Assembly: GCA_016703105.1 (NCBI GenBank)
Contig: JADJCS010000004.1
Location: 347,618 to 411,617 of the forward strand
DNA: 64,000 nt
Direction: 5' to 3'
Origin: Flavobacteriales bacterium
GTDB taxonomy: Bacteria; Bacteroidota; Bacteroidia; Flavobacteriales_F; PHOS-HE28
The notes beneath the pieces were generated by a model. The model did not search any database, had not been told where the DNA came from, and saw nothing but the letters and a program-made list of their open reading frames with translations. This document shows positions 52,217 to 61,109 of this stretch, piece by piece. Both the position numbers and the translations under genes were made by a program. The number at the start of each line of letters is the position of its first letter. Positions within the stretch are counted from its first letter, which is position 1.

Positions 52217-52606
52217 ATGCTGCGAAGTCTGCGTTGGGCGCTCGCATGGGCGCTCTTCATTCTTGGGCTCTGCTTGATACCCGGCGGCGCGCTCCCGGAA
52301 TGGACCTGGGTATCGCTGCTCGATCTGGACAAGCTCGTTCACTTGGGCATGTTCCTGGTGCTCGCCGTGCTGTTGGCCGCTGCGTTCAAGGAGCAGGGCC
52401 GGCCATCCGCGTTCATTTCCTCTGCCGTGGGGATCGCCATCCTCTATGGCGTGGGGACCGAAGTGTTGCAAGGCATGGAAGCGCTCGGCCGCCGGACGGA
52501 TGCGGGGGACATGATCGCGAACGCGGTGGGCGCGATCCTGGGTGCGGTGTACGTGCGTGCGCGGACGCGCTACGGGAAGCCTGTTCTCCCTATCCGCCTG
52601 CCCTAG
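52217..52606 (+). CDS. VanZ-like membrane protein
   Basis: This 129-residue protein has about four membrane helices (LRWALAWALFILGLCLIPGG, LDKLVHLGMFLVLAVLLAAA, ISSAVGIAILYGVGTEVLQG, MIANAVGAILGAVYV). The family motif D-K-hydrophobic-x-H (DLDKLVHLGMF) and GTEVLQGMEALGRRTDAGDM match VanZ-like proteins. The family was named for teicoplanin resistance, but most copies have no proven function. Its TAG (52604–52606) shares bases with the convergent cysN stop in the palindrome CTAG. Confidence 0.88.
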   Translation: MLRSLRWALAWALFILGLCLIPGGALPEWTWVSLLDLDKLVHLGMFLVLAVLLAAAFKEQGRPSAFISSAVGIAILYGVGTEVLQGMEALGRRTDAGDMIANAVGAILGAVYVRARTRYGKPVLPIRLP

Positions 52607-53904
52607 AGGATCATTCCTGCGGCGACCGTTTCATTGGTGCCCTCATCGATGAGGATCACGCTGCCCGAGCTCCGGTTGCGCTGGTACTTGTCGAAGTGCA
52701 AGGGCACGGTGGTGCGCAGATGCACACGCCCGATATCGTTCATGCGTATGGTGGGATCGCCCTCCGCCTTGTGGAGCGTATTGATGTCCATTCGGTACTT
52801 CACCTCTTTCACCATGCAACGGGCATCGCGGGTGGTATGCTTGATGGCGTACTTGCCGCCGGGTTGGAGCGGCCGTTCGTTGAACCAGCAGAGCATCACA
52901 TCGATGTCCTGACCGGTCTCCGGCATGTTGTTCGGGCTCACGAGCATGTCGCCACGGCTCACATCGATCTCGTCGGTCAGGGTGATCACCACGCTCTGCG
53001 GCGCGAAGGCCTCTTCCAGTTCCTGCTCGCCCAAGTGGATGCTCTTGATGGTGCTTTGGAAACCGCTGGGCAACACCTGCACCGGTTCGCCCTTGCGGAA
53101 CACACCGCCGGTCACGCGTCCGGCGAAGCCGCGGAAGTCATGCCAGGCATCGGTCATGGGGCGCACCACGTACTGCACGGGAAAACGGCGGTCGATGTGG
53201 TTGAGGTCGCCCGCGATGTGGATGTTCTCCAGTAGGTACATCAGCGTGGGGCCCTGATACCAGTCCATGCGCTTGCTGCGGTCCACCACGTTGTCGCCCT
53301 TCAGCGCACTGATGGGGATGTAGCGGATGTCGCGCACTTCCAATTTGCTGCTGAAATCCTCGAGTTCCTTCTGGATCCGCGTGAAGACCGCCTCATCGAA
53401 ATCCACAAGATCCATCTTGTTGATACAGAATACGACGTGCGGTATGCCGAGCAGCGACGCGATGAAAGCGTGGCGATTGGTCTGTTCCTGGATCCCCTTG
53501 CGCGCGTCCACCAGGATGATGGCCAGGTTCGCGGTGCTCGCACCGGTCACCATGTTGCGCGTGTATTGGATATGCCCGGGCGTATCGGCGATGATGAACT
53601 TGCGTTTCGGCGTGGCGAAGTAGCGGTAGGCCACGTCGATGGTGATGCCTTGCTCGCGTTCAGCACGCAGGCCATCGGTGAGCAAGGAGAGGTCCACCTC
53701 ACCCGTGCCACGCTTGGAGCTGGCCAGCTCCACCGCCTCCATCTGGTCCTCGAAGATCTGCTTGGTGTCGTAAAGCAAGCGCCCGATCAAGGTGCTCTTG
53801 CCATCGTCCACGCTGCCCGCTGTGGTGAAGCGCAGCAGGTCCATGTCGAGGTAGCCGTTTGTTACTGGGGCGGGAGATCTTCCACCCTTACCCTGCTCGT
53901 TCAT
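52603..53904 (-). CDS. cysN: Sulfate adenylyltransferase subunit 1 (GTPase)
   Basis: CysN is the regulatory GTPase of ATP sulfurylase; with CysD it makes adenylyl sulfate. The 433-residue protein has GSVDDGKSTLIGRLL (about 31–45), DTPGHIQYTRNM (about 108–119), CINKMDLVD (about 160–168) and the EF-Tu-like domains II and III. It ends with DEGTNETVAAGMIL. There is no fused CysC domain; a separate cysC lies upstream. ATG 53904 overlaps the cysD stop (ATGA arrangement). Confidence 0.96.
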   Translation of the reverse strand: MNEQGKGGRSPAPVTNGYLDMDLLRFTTAGSVDDGKSTLIGRLLYDTKQIFEDQMEAVELASSKRGTGEVDLSLLTDGLRAEREQGITIDVAYRYFATPKRKFIIADTPGHIQYTRNMVTGASTANLAIILVDARKGIQEQTNRHAFIASLLGIPHVVFCINKMDLVDFDEAVFTRIQKELEDFSSKLEVRDIRYIPISALKGDNVVDRSKRMDWYQGPTLMYLLENIHIAGDLNHIDRRFPVQYVVRPMTDAWHDFRGFAGRVTGGVFRKGEPVQVLPSGFQSTIKSIHLGEQELEEAFAPQSVVITLTDEIDVSRGDMLVSPNNMPETGQDIDVMLCWFNERPLQPGGKYAIKHTTRDARCMVKEVKYRMDINTLHKAEGDPTIRMNDIGRVHLRTTVPLHFDKYQRNRSSGSVILIDEGTNETVAAGMIL

Positions 53905-54809
53905 CAGAAGTAGCCTTCTTTTTTTCGATCCTCCATCGCTGCCTCGCTCCGCTTGTCATCCATCCTGCTGCCTCGTTCGGTCACGCGCGAAGAAGCCACT
54001 TCATCGATGATCTCCTCCAAGGTGCTCGCAGGTGAATCCACCGCGCCGGTGCAGCTCATATCGCCGATGGTGCGGAAGCGCACGCGCATCTGGTACGGTT
54101 TCTCCTCCGGCTTCAAACGCATCACCGGTGAGTTCGCGTAGATCACACCGTCCCGTTCGAACACTTCGCGCTCATGGCTGAAGTAGATGCTCGGGATCGG
54201 AATACGTTCCAGCAGGATGTACTGCCACACGTCCATCTCCGTCCAGTTGCTGATGGGAAAGGCGCGGAAGTGCTCGCCCGGGCGCTTCTTGCCGTTGTAG
54301 ATGTTCCATAGTTCCGGCCGCTGCATTTTGGGGTCCCACTGGCCGAACTCGTCGCGGTGGCTGAAGACGCGCTCCTTCGCGCGGGCCTTTTCCTCATCGC
54401 GCCGTCCGCCGCCGATCGCGCAGTCGATCTTGTGCTTTTCGATGGTGTCGAGCAGCGTCACAGTTTGCAGTTTGTTACGGCTCGCATAGTAGCCGGTCTC
54501 TTCCTGGACGCGGCCCGAATCGATGCTCTCCTGCACGCTGCCCACGATCAGCGTGGCGCCGTGTTCCTTCACCAGGTCATCGCGGAAGATCATCGTCTCC
54601 TCGAAGTTGTGGCCTGTGTCCACATGCACTAGGGGGAAGGGCACGCGGCTCGGGAAGAAGGCCTTGCGGGCGAGGTGGAAGCAGACAATACTGTCCTTGC
54701 CGCCGCTGAAGAGCAGCGCGGGGCGTTCGAACTGCGCGGCCACTTCGCGCAGGATATGCATGCTCTCGCTCTCGAGTTCTTTCAGGTGTGTAAGCCGGTA
54801 CGAGTGCAT
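53904..54809 (-). CDS. cysD: Sulfate adenylyltransferase subunit 2
   Basis: CysD is the catalytic PP-loop subunit of ATP sulfurylase. The 301-residue protein begins MHSYRLTHLKELESESMHIL and contains the PP-loop LLFSGGKDSIVCFHLARKAF (about 32–51), AIGGGRRDEEKARAKERVFS and SNWTEMDVWQYIL. The C-terminal arginine-rich motif and MDDKRSEAAMEDRKKEGYF tail match the family. It is translationally coupled to cysN and lies 4 bases after cysC. Confidence 0.97.
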   Translation of the reverse strand: MHSYRLTHLKELESESMHILREVAAQFERPALLFSGGKDSIVCFHLARKAFFPSRVPFPLVHVDTGHNFEETMIFRDDLVKEHGATLIVGSVQESIDSGRVQEETGYYASRNKLQTVTLLDTIEKHKIDCAIGGGRRDEEKARAKERVFSHRDEFGQWDPKMQRPELWNIYNGKKRPGEHFRAFPISNWTEMDVWQYILLERIPIPSIYFSHEREVFERDGVIYANSPVMRLKPEEKPYQMRVRFRTIGDMSCTGAVDSPASTLEEIIDEVASSRVTERGSRMDDKRSEAAMEDRKKEGYF

Positions 54810-54813
54810 GGGA

Positions 54814-55416
54814 TCAATTCCGCGCGATGCGTTGTTGTACGAAGTTCAAAAGGTCTACCGCGCAGGCTTCCTCGCTGCGATCGGCGGTGCGGATGCGCAG
54901 GTCGGGTGCCGCGGGCGCCTCGAACGGTGCGCTGATGCCGGTGAAGTCCTTCAGTGCGCCGCTGCGAGCCTTGGCGTAAAGCCCCTTCACGTCGCGTTGC
55001 TCACAAAGCTCCAGCGGTGTGTCCACGAACACCTCGATGAAGTCCGGGTCGCCGATGATCGCTTTGGCTTGCGCGCGGATGGCGATGGTGGGGCTCACGA
55101 AGCAGCAGATCACGATGGCCCCATTGTGCGCGAAGAGCTTGGCGATCTCCGCGATCCGCCGAACGTTCTCGGTGCGATCGGCCTCGCTGAAGCCGAGGTT
55201 ATTGTTGATTCCGGTGCGGACGTTGTCACCGTCCAGCACCACACAATAGCGGCCCGCATCGTGCAGCAGGCGTTCCAAAGCGATGGCGATCGTGCTCTTG
55301 CCGCTGCCGCTTAGACCGGTCATCCACACCACGCGGCCGTGCTGGCCCAACAGGGCTTCTTTATCCGTCCGTTGGAGCAACCGGTCCTGGATGGGGTGGA
55401 GATGCGGCGTGGTCAT
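54814..55416 (-). CDS. cysC: Adenylylsulfate kinase
   Basis: APS kinase phosphorylates adenylyl sulfate to PAPS. The 200-residue protein has P-loop MTGLSGSGKSTIAIAL (about 32–47), YCVVLDGDNVRTGINNNLGF, the lid region AIRAQA and FVDTPLELCEQRDVKGLYAK. ATG 55416 is chosen although the frame is open to 55884, because it lies 13 bases after a -7 box and gives the usual N-terminus. First gene of cysC–cysD–cysN; no PAPS reductase or PAPS-using sulfotransferase lies in the window, so the sulfate may go to either use. Confidence 0.94.
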   Translation of the reverse strand: MTTPHLHPIQDRLLQRTDKEALLGQHGRVVWMTGLSGSGKSTIAIALERLLHDAGRYCVVLDGDNVRTGINNNLGFSEADRTENVRRIAEIAKLFAHNGAIVICCFVSPTIAIRAQAKAIIGDPDFIEVFVDTPLELCEQRDVKGLYAKARSGALKDFTGISAPFEAPAAPDLRIRTADRSEEACAVDLLNFVQQRIARN

Positions 55417-55429
55417 CCGTTCAGGGCCG

Positions 55430-55437
55430 CGAAGGTA
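55430..55437 (-). promoter_or_regulatory. Putative -7 box for cysC–cysD–cysN
   Basis: On the minus strand TACCTTCG (one mismatch to TAnnTTTG) ends 13 bases before ATG 55416. Confidence 0.45.
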
Positions 55438-55481
55438 GGCGATCGAAGGGGTCCAGGGCCGCGCCTGTAGCGGGCCGCAGG

Positions 55482-57134
55482 CTAAGGGGCGGAAGGGGCC
55501 AGACGGCTGTGGCGGTAACCATAGGCGAAGTAGCAGGCCAGGCCGATCACCAGCCAGATCGCGAACCACTTCCAGTTGCTCACGGCCATGCCGGTGAGCA
55601 GGTAACAGCACGAGATCAGCCCGAGCACCGGGATCAAGGACCACTGCTTTCGGAAACTGTACCAAGCCATCACTACGCAGAGCAGGTAGAAGACGATCAT
55701 CGGAACGACGACATCGCCACCGGTGCGCCCCAGGATGCGATGGAAGTGGTTCGGGTCGAAGGTGACGATGAGCGCCAACGCGATCATGCCCAGTAGGGGC
55801 ACGATGAACTTCGCGTTGAAGTAGGGGAGGTGGAAGCGCCCGGGTTCGCGCTCCTTGCGAGGCATCAACAGGACCCCGCCGCATACCAATACGAAGGCGA
55901 ACAAGGTGCCGATGCTGGTGAAGTCGAGGATGAAGTTCTCATCGGTGAAGAAGATCGGGATACCCACGACCAGACCGGTCACGATGGTGCTGAAGCCAGG
56001 CGTCTTGTACCTGGGATGGATACTGGCGAAGCGCTTCGGGAGCAGGCCATCGCGGCTCATGCTCATCCAGATGCGCGGCTGGCCCAGTTGGAAGACCAGC
56101 ATCACGCTGGTCATGGCCACGACGGCAGCGATGCTCACGATGAAGAGCATCCACTTCACGCCGCGGATGGCGAACACTTCAGCGAGCGGATCGCTCACGC
56201 CGAGCTGCTTGTAGCCTACCATCCCGGTGAGGACCAGTGCGAGCGCGATGTAGACCGCCGTGCAGACCACGAGGCTGATGATCATACCCTTGGGCAGGTC
56301 GCGTTGCGGGTTCTTACTCTCTTCGGCCAGAGTGCTCACGGCATCGAAACCGATGTACGCGAAGAACACCGCGCTCACACCCGCCATCACGCCGCTGAAG
56401 CCGTTGGGCATCCAGGGGGTCCAGTTGTCGATGTCCACGTACGCTGCGCCCACGATGATCACCAGGACGATGATGGCGAGTTTCACCACCACCATGATGT
56501 TGCTCACGTTGCGGCTCTCCTTCACCCCGGTGTACACCAGCCAGGTGATGAAGGCATTGATGGCGAACGCGGGCAGATCGAAGATGATGCGCAAGCCAGC
56601 CAGCATGGGCGCTGTGTTCCATGCCGTCGTGCCTTCGCCCGTTGTTCCACTATCGAAAGCGATGTGGGCGGCTGTATAGTTGATGGTCAACCACTCCGGC
56701 ATATGTAGGCCCAGGCCATCGAGCAGGTTGGTGAAATATCCGCTCCAGGCGAAGGCGACGTAGATGTTGCCGATGCTGTACTCCATGAGCAGTGCCCAGC
56801 CGATGATCCAGGCGAAGAGTTCCCCGAAGCTCACATACGCATAGGTGTACGCACTGCCGCTGACTGGTACACGCGCCGCGAAGTCGGCGTAGCACAACGC
56901 GGTGAAGCCGCAAGCCACAGCGCACAGTATGAACAGGAAGACCACGCCCGGACCGCCGTTGAAGCAGGCCGTACCCATGCTGCTGAAGCTGCCCGCGCCG
57001 ATGATCGCCGCGATGCCGAAGAAGGTGAGGTCGCGCAGCGAGAGGTGCTTGCCAAGACTTTGAGCGCCATGGATCTCGCCTTCGCTGCCCGTGGCGGCAC
57101 CAATGGGCTTCTTGCGGAAGAGTTGGTTCAGCAT
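55482..57134 (-). CDS. APC-family amino-acid permease
   Basis: This 550-residue inner-membrane transporter has about 12–14 helices and the APC-family N-terminal helix motif LSLRDLTFFGIAAIIGAGSF (about 31–50). Also present are FNGGPGVVFLFILCAVACGF, RVPVSGSAYTYAYVSFGELF and, later, FFAYIGFDAVSTLAEESKNP, all typical of the cationic amino acid transporter-like branch. The substrate is not certain. ATG 57134 lies 5 bases after the symporter stop, so the pair is one unit; the frame open to 57164 is less likely. The cysC promoter lies after its stop. Confidence 0.9.
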   Translation of the reverse strand: MLNQLFRKKPIGAATGSEGEIHGAQSLGKHLSLRDLTFFGIAAIIGAGSFSSMGTACFNGGPGVVFLFILCAVACGFTALCYADFAARVPVSGSAYTYAYVSFGELFAWIIGWALLMEYSIGNIYVAFAWSGYFTNLLDGLGLHMPEWLTINYTAAHIAFDSGTTGEGTTAWNTAPMLAGLRIIFDLPAFAINAFITWLVYTGVKESRNVSNIMVVVKLAIIVLVIIVGAAYVDIDNWTPWMPNGFSGVMAGVSAVFFAYIGFDAVSTLAEESKNPQRDLPKGMIISLVVCTAVYIALALVLTGMVGYKQLGVSDPLAEVFAIRGVKWMLFIVSIAAVVAMTSVMLVFQLGQPRIWMSMSRDGLLPKRFASIHPRYKTPGFSTIVTGLVVGIPIFFTDENFILDFTSIGTLFAFVLVCGGVLLMPRKEREPGRFHLPYFNAKFIVPLLGMIALALIVTFDPNHFHRILGRTGGDVVVPMIVFYLLCVVMAWYSFRKQWSLIPVLGLISCCYLLTGMAVSNWKWFAIWLVIGLACYFAYGYRHSRLAPSAP

Positions 57135-57139
57135 GGTGA

Positions 57140-58372
57140 TCACTTCTCCAACATGCCTTCCCACTTGCTCACCACCACGGTGGCCACCGCATTGCCGACC
57201 ACGTTGGTGGCGCTGCGGCCCATGTCCAGCAGGTGGTCCACACCAAGCAGGAGCAACAGGCCGGCTTCTGGGATGTCGAACATAGCCAGGGTGCCCGCGA
57301 TCACCACCAGCGAAGCGCGCGGTACGCCCGCGATCCCTTTGCTCGTGACCATCAACACCAGCAGCATGGTGAGTTGTTCGGTCGGACTCAGGTCGATACC
57401 GTAGGCCTGTGCGATGAATAGACTGGCGAAGGTCATGTACATCATACTGCCGTCCAGATTGAAGCTGTAGCCCAGCGGCAGGATGAAGCTGACGATGCGG
57501 TTCGGGCAGCCGAAACGTTCAAGTTGTTCCAGGGTGCGGGGATAGGCCGCCTCGCTGCTGGCGGTGCTGAACGCGAGCAATAGCGGGTCCTTGATCCGGC
57601 CGATCAATGTGCCTGTACGCCGACCGATGATCGCCCAACAGACCAGCAGGAGGATGACCCACAACAACAGCAGACCGAGATAGAACTGCCCGATGAACTT
57701 GCCATAGGTGAACAGGATCCCCAGCCCTTTCTGGGAGATCACCGCGGCCATGGCGGCGAACACCGCCACAGGGGCGACGTTCATCACCATGCCGGTCACC
57801 TTCAGCATCACATGGCCCAGGCTGTCCATGGCGTTCACGATCGGCGCACCTTTCTCACCCGTGGCGGCACATGCCACACCGAGCAGCAGGGAGAACACGA
57901 CGATCTGCAGGATCTCGTTGTTGGCCATGGCTTCCACCACGCTCTTGGGGAAGACGTGGGTAACGAACGTCCGCAGGTTGAACTCGTGGTGATCCAATCC
58001 AGAGCTGGCGGTCGCTTCGGGGACTGGAAGTCCGAGTGTGATGCCCGGCTCGAACAGGTTCACCAGCAGCATTCCCAAGAGCAGACTCACCATCGAAGCG
58101 CTGATGAACCAGAGCAGGGCCCGCCCGCCGATCCGACCTACGGCGTTCAGGTCACCCAGCTTGGCGACGCCCACCACCAGCGTACTCAAAACCAGTGGCG
58201 CGATGATCATTTTCACCAGGCGCAGGAAGATGTCGGTGAGGATGGAGATGTTATCGCCGAAGGCTTTGAGGCTGGCCTCGTCCGGAAAGCTGTTGCGGTA
58301 CAAGGCGCCAGTGGCGATACCGGCCACCATGGCGATGAAGATCCATAGCGTGAGCTTGTTCCCGGAGGTCAT
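57140..58372 (-). CDS. gltP: Dicarboxylate/amino acid:cation symporter
   Basis: This 410-residue symporter of the DAACS family takes up glutamate, aspartate or C4 dicarboxylates with Na+ or H+. It has about eight helices and the family text LVKMIIAPLVLSTLVVGVAK, the serine-rich re-entrant loop AFSTASSEAAYPRTL, the NxDGS motif in FNLDGSMMYMTFASLFIA (NMDGT in many members) and VTSKGIAGVPRASLVVIAGT. It starts 4 bases after a -7-like box. It is first of a pair with the amino-acid permease. Confidence 0.92.
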   Translation of the reverse strand: MTSGNKLTLWIFIAMVAGIATGALYRNSFPDEASLKAFGDNISILTDIFLRLVKMIIAPLVLSTLVVGVAKLGDLNAVGRIGGRALLWFISASMVSLLLGMLLVNLFEPGITLGLPVPEATASSGLDHHEFNLRTFVTHVFPKSVVEAMANNEILQIVVFSLLLGVACAATGEKGAPIVNAMDSLGHVMLKVTGMVMNVAPVAVFAAMAAVISQKGLGILFTYGKFIGQFYLGLLLLWVILLLVCWAIIGRRTGTLIGRIKDPLLLAFSTASSEAAYPRTLEQLERFGCPNRIVSFILPLGYSFNLDGSMMYMTFASLFIAQAYGIDLSPTEQLTMLLVLMVTSKGIAGVPRASLVVIAGTLAMFDIPEAGLLLLLGVDHLLDMGRSATNVVGNAVATVVVSKWEGMLEK

Positions 58373-58376
58373 CGGC

Positions 58377-58384
58377 CCAATGTA
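58377..58384 (-). promoter_or_regulatory. Putative -7 box for the symporter–permease unit
   Basis: On the minus strand TACATTGG (one mismatch to TAnnTTTG) ends only 4 bases before ATG 58372. Confidence 0.35.
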
Positions 58385-58403
58385 AGCGGATGGTTCGGCC
58401 TAA

Positions 58404-58428
58404 CGAAAAAGGGGGCCGAAGCCCCCTT
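58404..58428 (-). terminator. Intrinsic terminator after the TPR gene
   Basis: On the minus strand an 8-base-pair stem AAGGGGGC/GCCCCCTT (58421–58428 with 58409–58416, loop 4 bases) is followed by TTTTT on the far side of the hairpin. It lies 22 bases past the TPR stop at 58451 and just before the symporter promoter box. Confidence 0.8.
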
Positions 58429-58450
58429 GATCAGAGTGTCATGTTCCGCA

Positions 58451-60193
58451 CTACTGGACCGGCAAGGTGCAGTCCTTGGTGCCCTCGTCCTTGAGGTTCA
58501 ACAGCATGTCGTTGCCCGTCTTGGTGTTGCTCGTGCCAGCGTTCAACTCCTTCAGTTTTTCGAACCAGCACTTGGCGGTGCCCTTGTCCGTGGCACTGCT
58601 GAAGAAGTAGAACCCGAGGTAGAAATAGGCTTCCTCCAGTTCCACCTTGTACTTCGCTTGTTCTTCGGGTTTCATCTTGCGCACCACCTCCTCATAGAAC
58701 GGCTTGGCTTGCCAGGTCACTTTATCGGGGTCCATACCTACGTTGGCTCGTGCGCGGTCCAGGTAGCCTTGGAACAAATTGGGTTGTTTCTCGATGTACA
58801 TGGTCCAGGCACTGTCCGAGATGCTGTACAACTTGGCTTTGTTGGCGGCACTGCCCAGGTAGTAGTAGTCGTTCACTTTGATGCCGCCTGCGGCCATCTT
58901 CTCCTGATAGGTGCGGACCTCCATATCGTACAGCTTCGCCTTGCGGAACATGGCCGCCGCTTCCGTGTACAGATCGCCCTTGGTGCGGTCCATGCGCGCG
59001 GTGGTCAGATACATCTCGGCCCCGAGGGAATCCAGGTTCCCCGGAGGAAGAGAGGGGCGGATGGTGCTGTCCGCAGCCGCTTGCTTGGAGAGACCGTCAT
59101 AGATCTTGCCCATCACCTCGTAGTCGGAAGGAATGAGTTTCTCTTGGGGCTGAAGCGCGAAGTACTCCTGCATGGTGGCGTATGCCTTCAGGTTTTCTTC
59201 CATGGCACCTTGAGCATAGCCCTCGATACGGGTCAGCGAATTGTCTTTGACCCCTGCGGCCTCCAACGACTGGATCTCTCCCAGGGATTCCGCATGCTTG
59301 CCTGTGAGGTAGAGGAACTTGGCGTAGCGCACGCGGGCACTGGTGTTACCCGTGTTCAGTTCAAGGTACTTGTTGTAATCGGCAGTGGCTTTTTCCACGG
59401 ACTTGGTCATGAAGTGGGCTTCGGCACGGCCGCTGTAAGCCGGGGCGAAGGAGGGGTCCATGGTAATGGCCAGATCGTACTCCGCGATGGCGGCTTCGTA
59501 ATTCTTCGCGCGGTAGTACATCTCGGCCTTCTTCGCGATGGGGCGTGCGGCGTTCGGCATGAGTTCGGCGGCGCGCTTGTATGCGGCGATGGCATCGCTG
59601 GCGTCAAAGGAACCTTTTGCCAGGAGCAGGTCGCCCTTCACCACGTAGCTGTCCGCATCGGTGGGGACCAGGGCCAGCCCTTTGTCCAACATGGTGATCG
59701 CGGTGGGGATATCCGGGTTCGGGCCACTGCCATAGGCTTCCGCCACCTCACGGTAGGTAAGTGCTTTCAGTTCTTTGGGGTGTTTGGCGGCCTTGTCCTC
59801 GGCCATGGCGATGGCCTTGTTCAATTTGGCTATCGCTTCCTCGCGCTGGGCCTGCGCCTCTTGGAGCTGCGCGCCGGCGGCCGTGGAGGGTACGCCTTTG
59901 GCGAAGAGCACCTTGCCCAGGCCCACATGGTTCAGCGGCAGGTTGGGGTTCACGTCGAGGCCCCGTCGATAGCACGCTTCCGCGGAATCTGGCCGGTCGT
60001 TGGCCCAGTAATTCTCACCCATGAAGAACCAGGCTTGTCCGTCCGTGGGCGAACCGGCGAGCAGTTTCTTGAAAGAGGCGGTCGCGCTCTCGAACTGCTC
60101 GCGGTCCGTCGCTTGGATCGCCTGGTCCAACGTTTGCGCGGAGCTGTGGAAGCTGATGCCAGCGAGCAGGCCGGCGAAAAGGGTCCGTTTCAT
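58451..60193 (-). CDS. TPR-repeat exported protein of the Exb/Ton cluster
   Basis: The 580-residue protein has a signal peptide (MKRTLFAGLLAGISFHSSAQ) and repeated helix-turn-helix TPR units. One begins at about 22–60 (AIQATDREQFESATASFKKL); others contain GQAWFFMGENYWANDRPDSA, AYKRAAELMPNAARPIAKKA, and NYEAAIAEYDLAITMDPSFA. A late unit lies in EAYFYLGFYFFSSATDKGTA. It follows the PstS-like gene by 10 bases and ends the unit at the terminator near 58404. In other Bacteroidota a TPR protein also follows exb–ton–PstS-like genes. Its partner is not known. Confidence 0.88.
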   Translation of the reverse strand: MKRTLFAGLLAGISFHSSAQTLDQAIQATDREQFESATASFKKLLAGSPTDGQAWFFMGENYWANDRPDSAEACYRRGLDVNPNLPLNHVGLGKVLFAKGVPSTAAGAQLQEAQAQREEAIAKLNKAIAMAEDKAAKHPKELKALTYREVAEAYGSGPNPDIPTAITMLDKGLALVPTDADSYVVKGDLLLAKGSFDASDAIAAYKRAAELMPNAARPIAKKAEMYYRAKNYEAAIAEYDLAITMDPSFAPAYSGRAEAHFMTKSVEKATADYNKYLELNTGNTSARVRYAKFLYLTGKHAESLGEIQSLEAAGVKDNSLTRIEGYAQGAMEENLKAYATMQEYFALQPQEKLIPSDYEVMGKIYDGLSKQAAADSTIRPSLPPGNLDSLGAEMYLTTARMDRTKGDLYTEAAAMFRKAKLYDMEVRTYQEKMAAGGIKVNDYYYLGSAANKAKLYSISDSAWTMYIEKQPNLFQGYLDRARANVGMDPDKVTWQAKPFYEEVVRKMKPEEQAKYKVELEEAYFYLGFYFFSSATDKGTAKCWFEKLKELNAGTSNTKTGNDMLLNLKDEGTKDCTLPVQ

Positions 60194-60203
60194 TGCTATC
60201 TGT

Positions 60204-61105
60204 CTAAGGGGTCACGATCATCACCTCGCGGGCGGGGGTATGTGCGGGTGCAAGGCCTTGTTTCAGGATGATGCGTTGGCCTTTATGCCCGGCCACAAAG
60301 GAAGCGAACCCCGTGCCAAGGCCGCTCTTCCCTTCTGTAACGAGCATGATGACGGGCCGACGCAGCGGATACCGCGTGTCCTTCAAGGTTCCCTGGGTGG
60401 GTAGGAGGGCGGTACCGGCCCCGCTGCTGATGCGGCAAACCTTGACGCCCGCCAACAGTGCGCGGCACGCAGGATCGTCCAGATCGCTCAAAGGCCGAAG
60501 CCCAGGAATCCGATCGCTGCGCTGTCGTCACGCACCCGGGCGACGACGGCATCCGGACCGTCCAGCGCCGCCGCGCGAAGGGCGCTTGGGGCTAAGCCGC
60601 CGAAAAGGGAATCGACCAGCCCGCGGGCCACCCCACTTCCGGTGGCATCGAAAAGGGCGGGTCGGCTCTTCCCGTCCAGTGTGCCTTGAGAAAGCAATTC
60701 CCGCAGAGCCTCAAGCGTGAGACTGTCCGGACCTGCAGGATGCACGAGCACGGCGATGGCGTCGGTGGCCACCACTTCGGTGAACGGGGTCATGTTCCGT
60801 GTGCGGAAATAGGCCTCCTGTTCCCTGCCGGGGCGAAAGGTGCCGAATACCGCGCGAACACTGTCGTTCAACATGGCCCGCGTAAGCTCGGCCTCCGGGA
60901 GGTAGCGTACTTCGACCTGGGCCTTCTCGTAGGTGGCCTCGAACATGCGGCGTTGGTCCTCGATCATGGGGCGCAGGTCCTGGTCCGCCAGCACGAGCAC
61001 CGAACCGAACGTGGGGCTGTCATCCGAGCGTGGATCCGGAGCGCCGCCGGAACAGGCGGCAAGTGCCACCAAGCACATCGCTGCGAGCGTGATCCAACGC
61101 ACCAT
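60204..61105 (-). pseudogene. PstS-like substrate-binding lipoprotein, frameshifted
   Basis: The 5' frame starts MVRWITLAAMCLVALAACSG (lipobox Cys 19) and shows PstS-like text: FGSVLVLADQDLRPMIEDQ, then DAIAVLVHPAGPDSLTLEAL and FDATGSGVARGLVDSLFGG. It stops after AIGFLGFGL at 60488. The next frame continues SDLDDPACRALLAGVKVCRI with SGLGTGFASFVAGHKGQRII and GLAPAHTPAREVM, the normal C-terminal part. Adding one base (GG for G at the CTTTGAGC site near 60487) joins them as GLWSDLDDP. Intact length would be about 300 residues. The lesion may be a read error. The neighbours are tonB, a small membrane gene and the TPR gene. Confidence 0.8.
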
Positions 61106-61109
61106 GTGA

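Noticed and set aside
58427..60271. 614-residue open frame on the plus strand
   Set aside because: It is antisense to the TPR protein gene, which has a signal peptide, repeats and a terminator. The plus frame also runs through that terminator hairpin.
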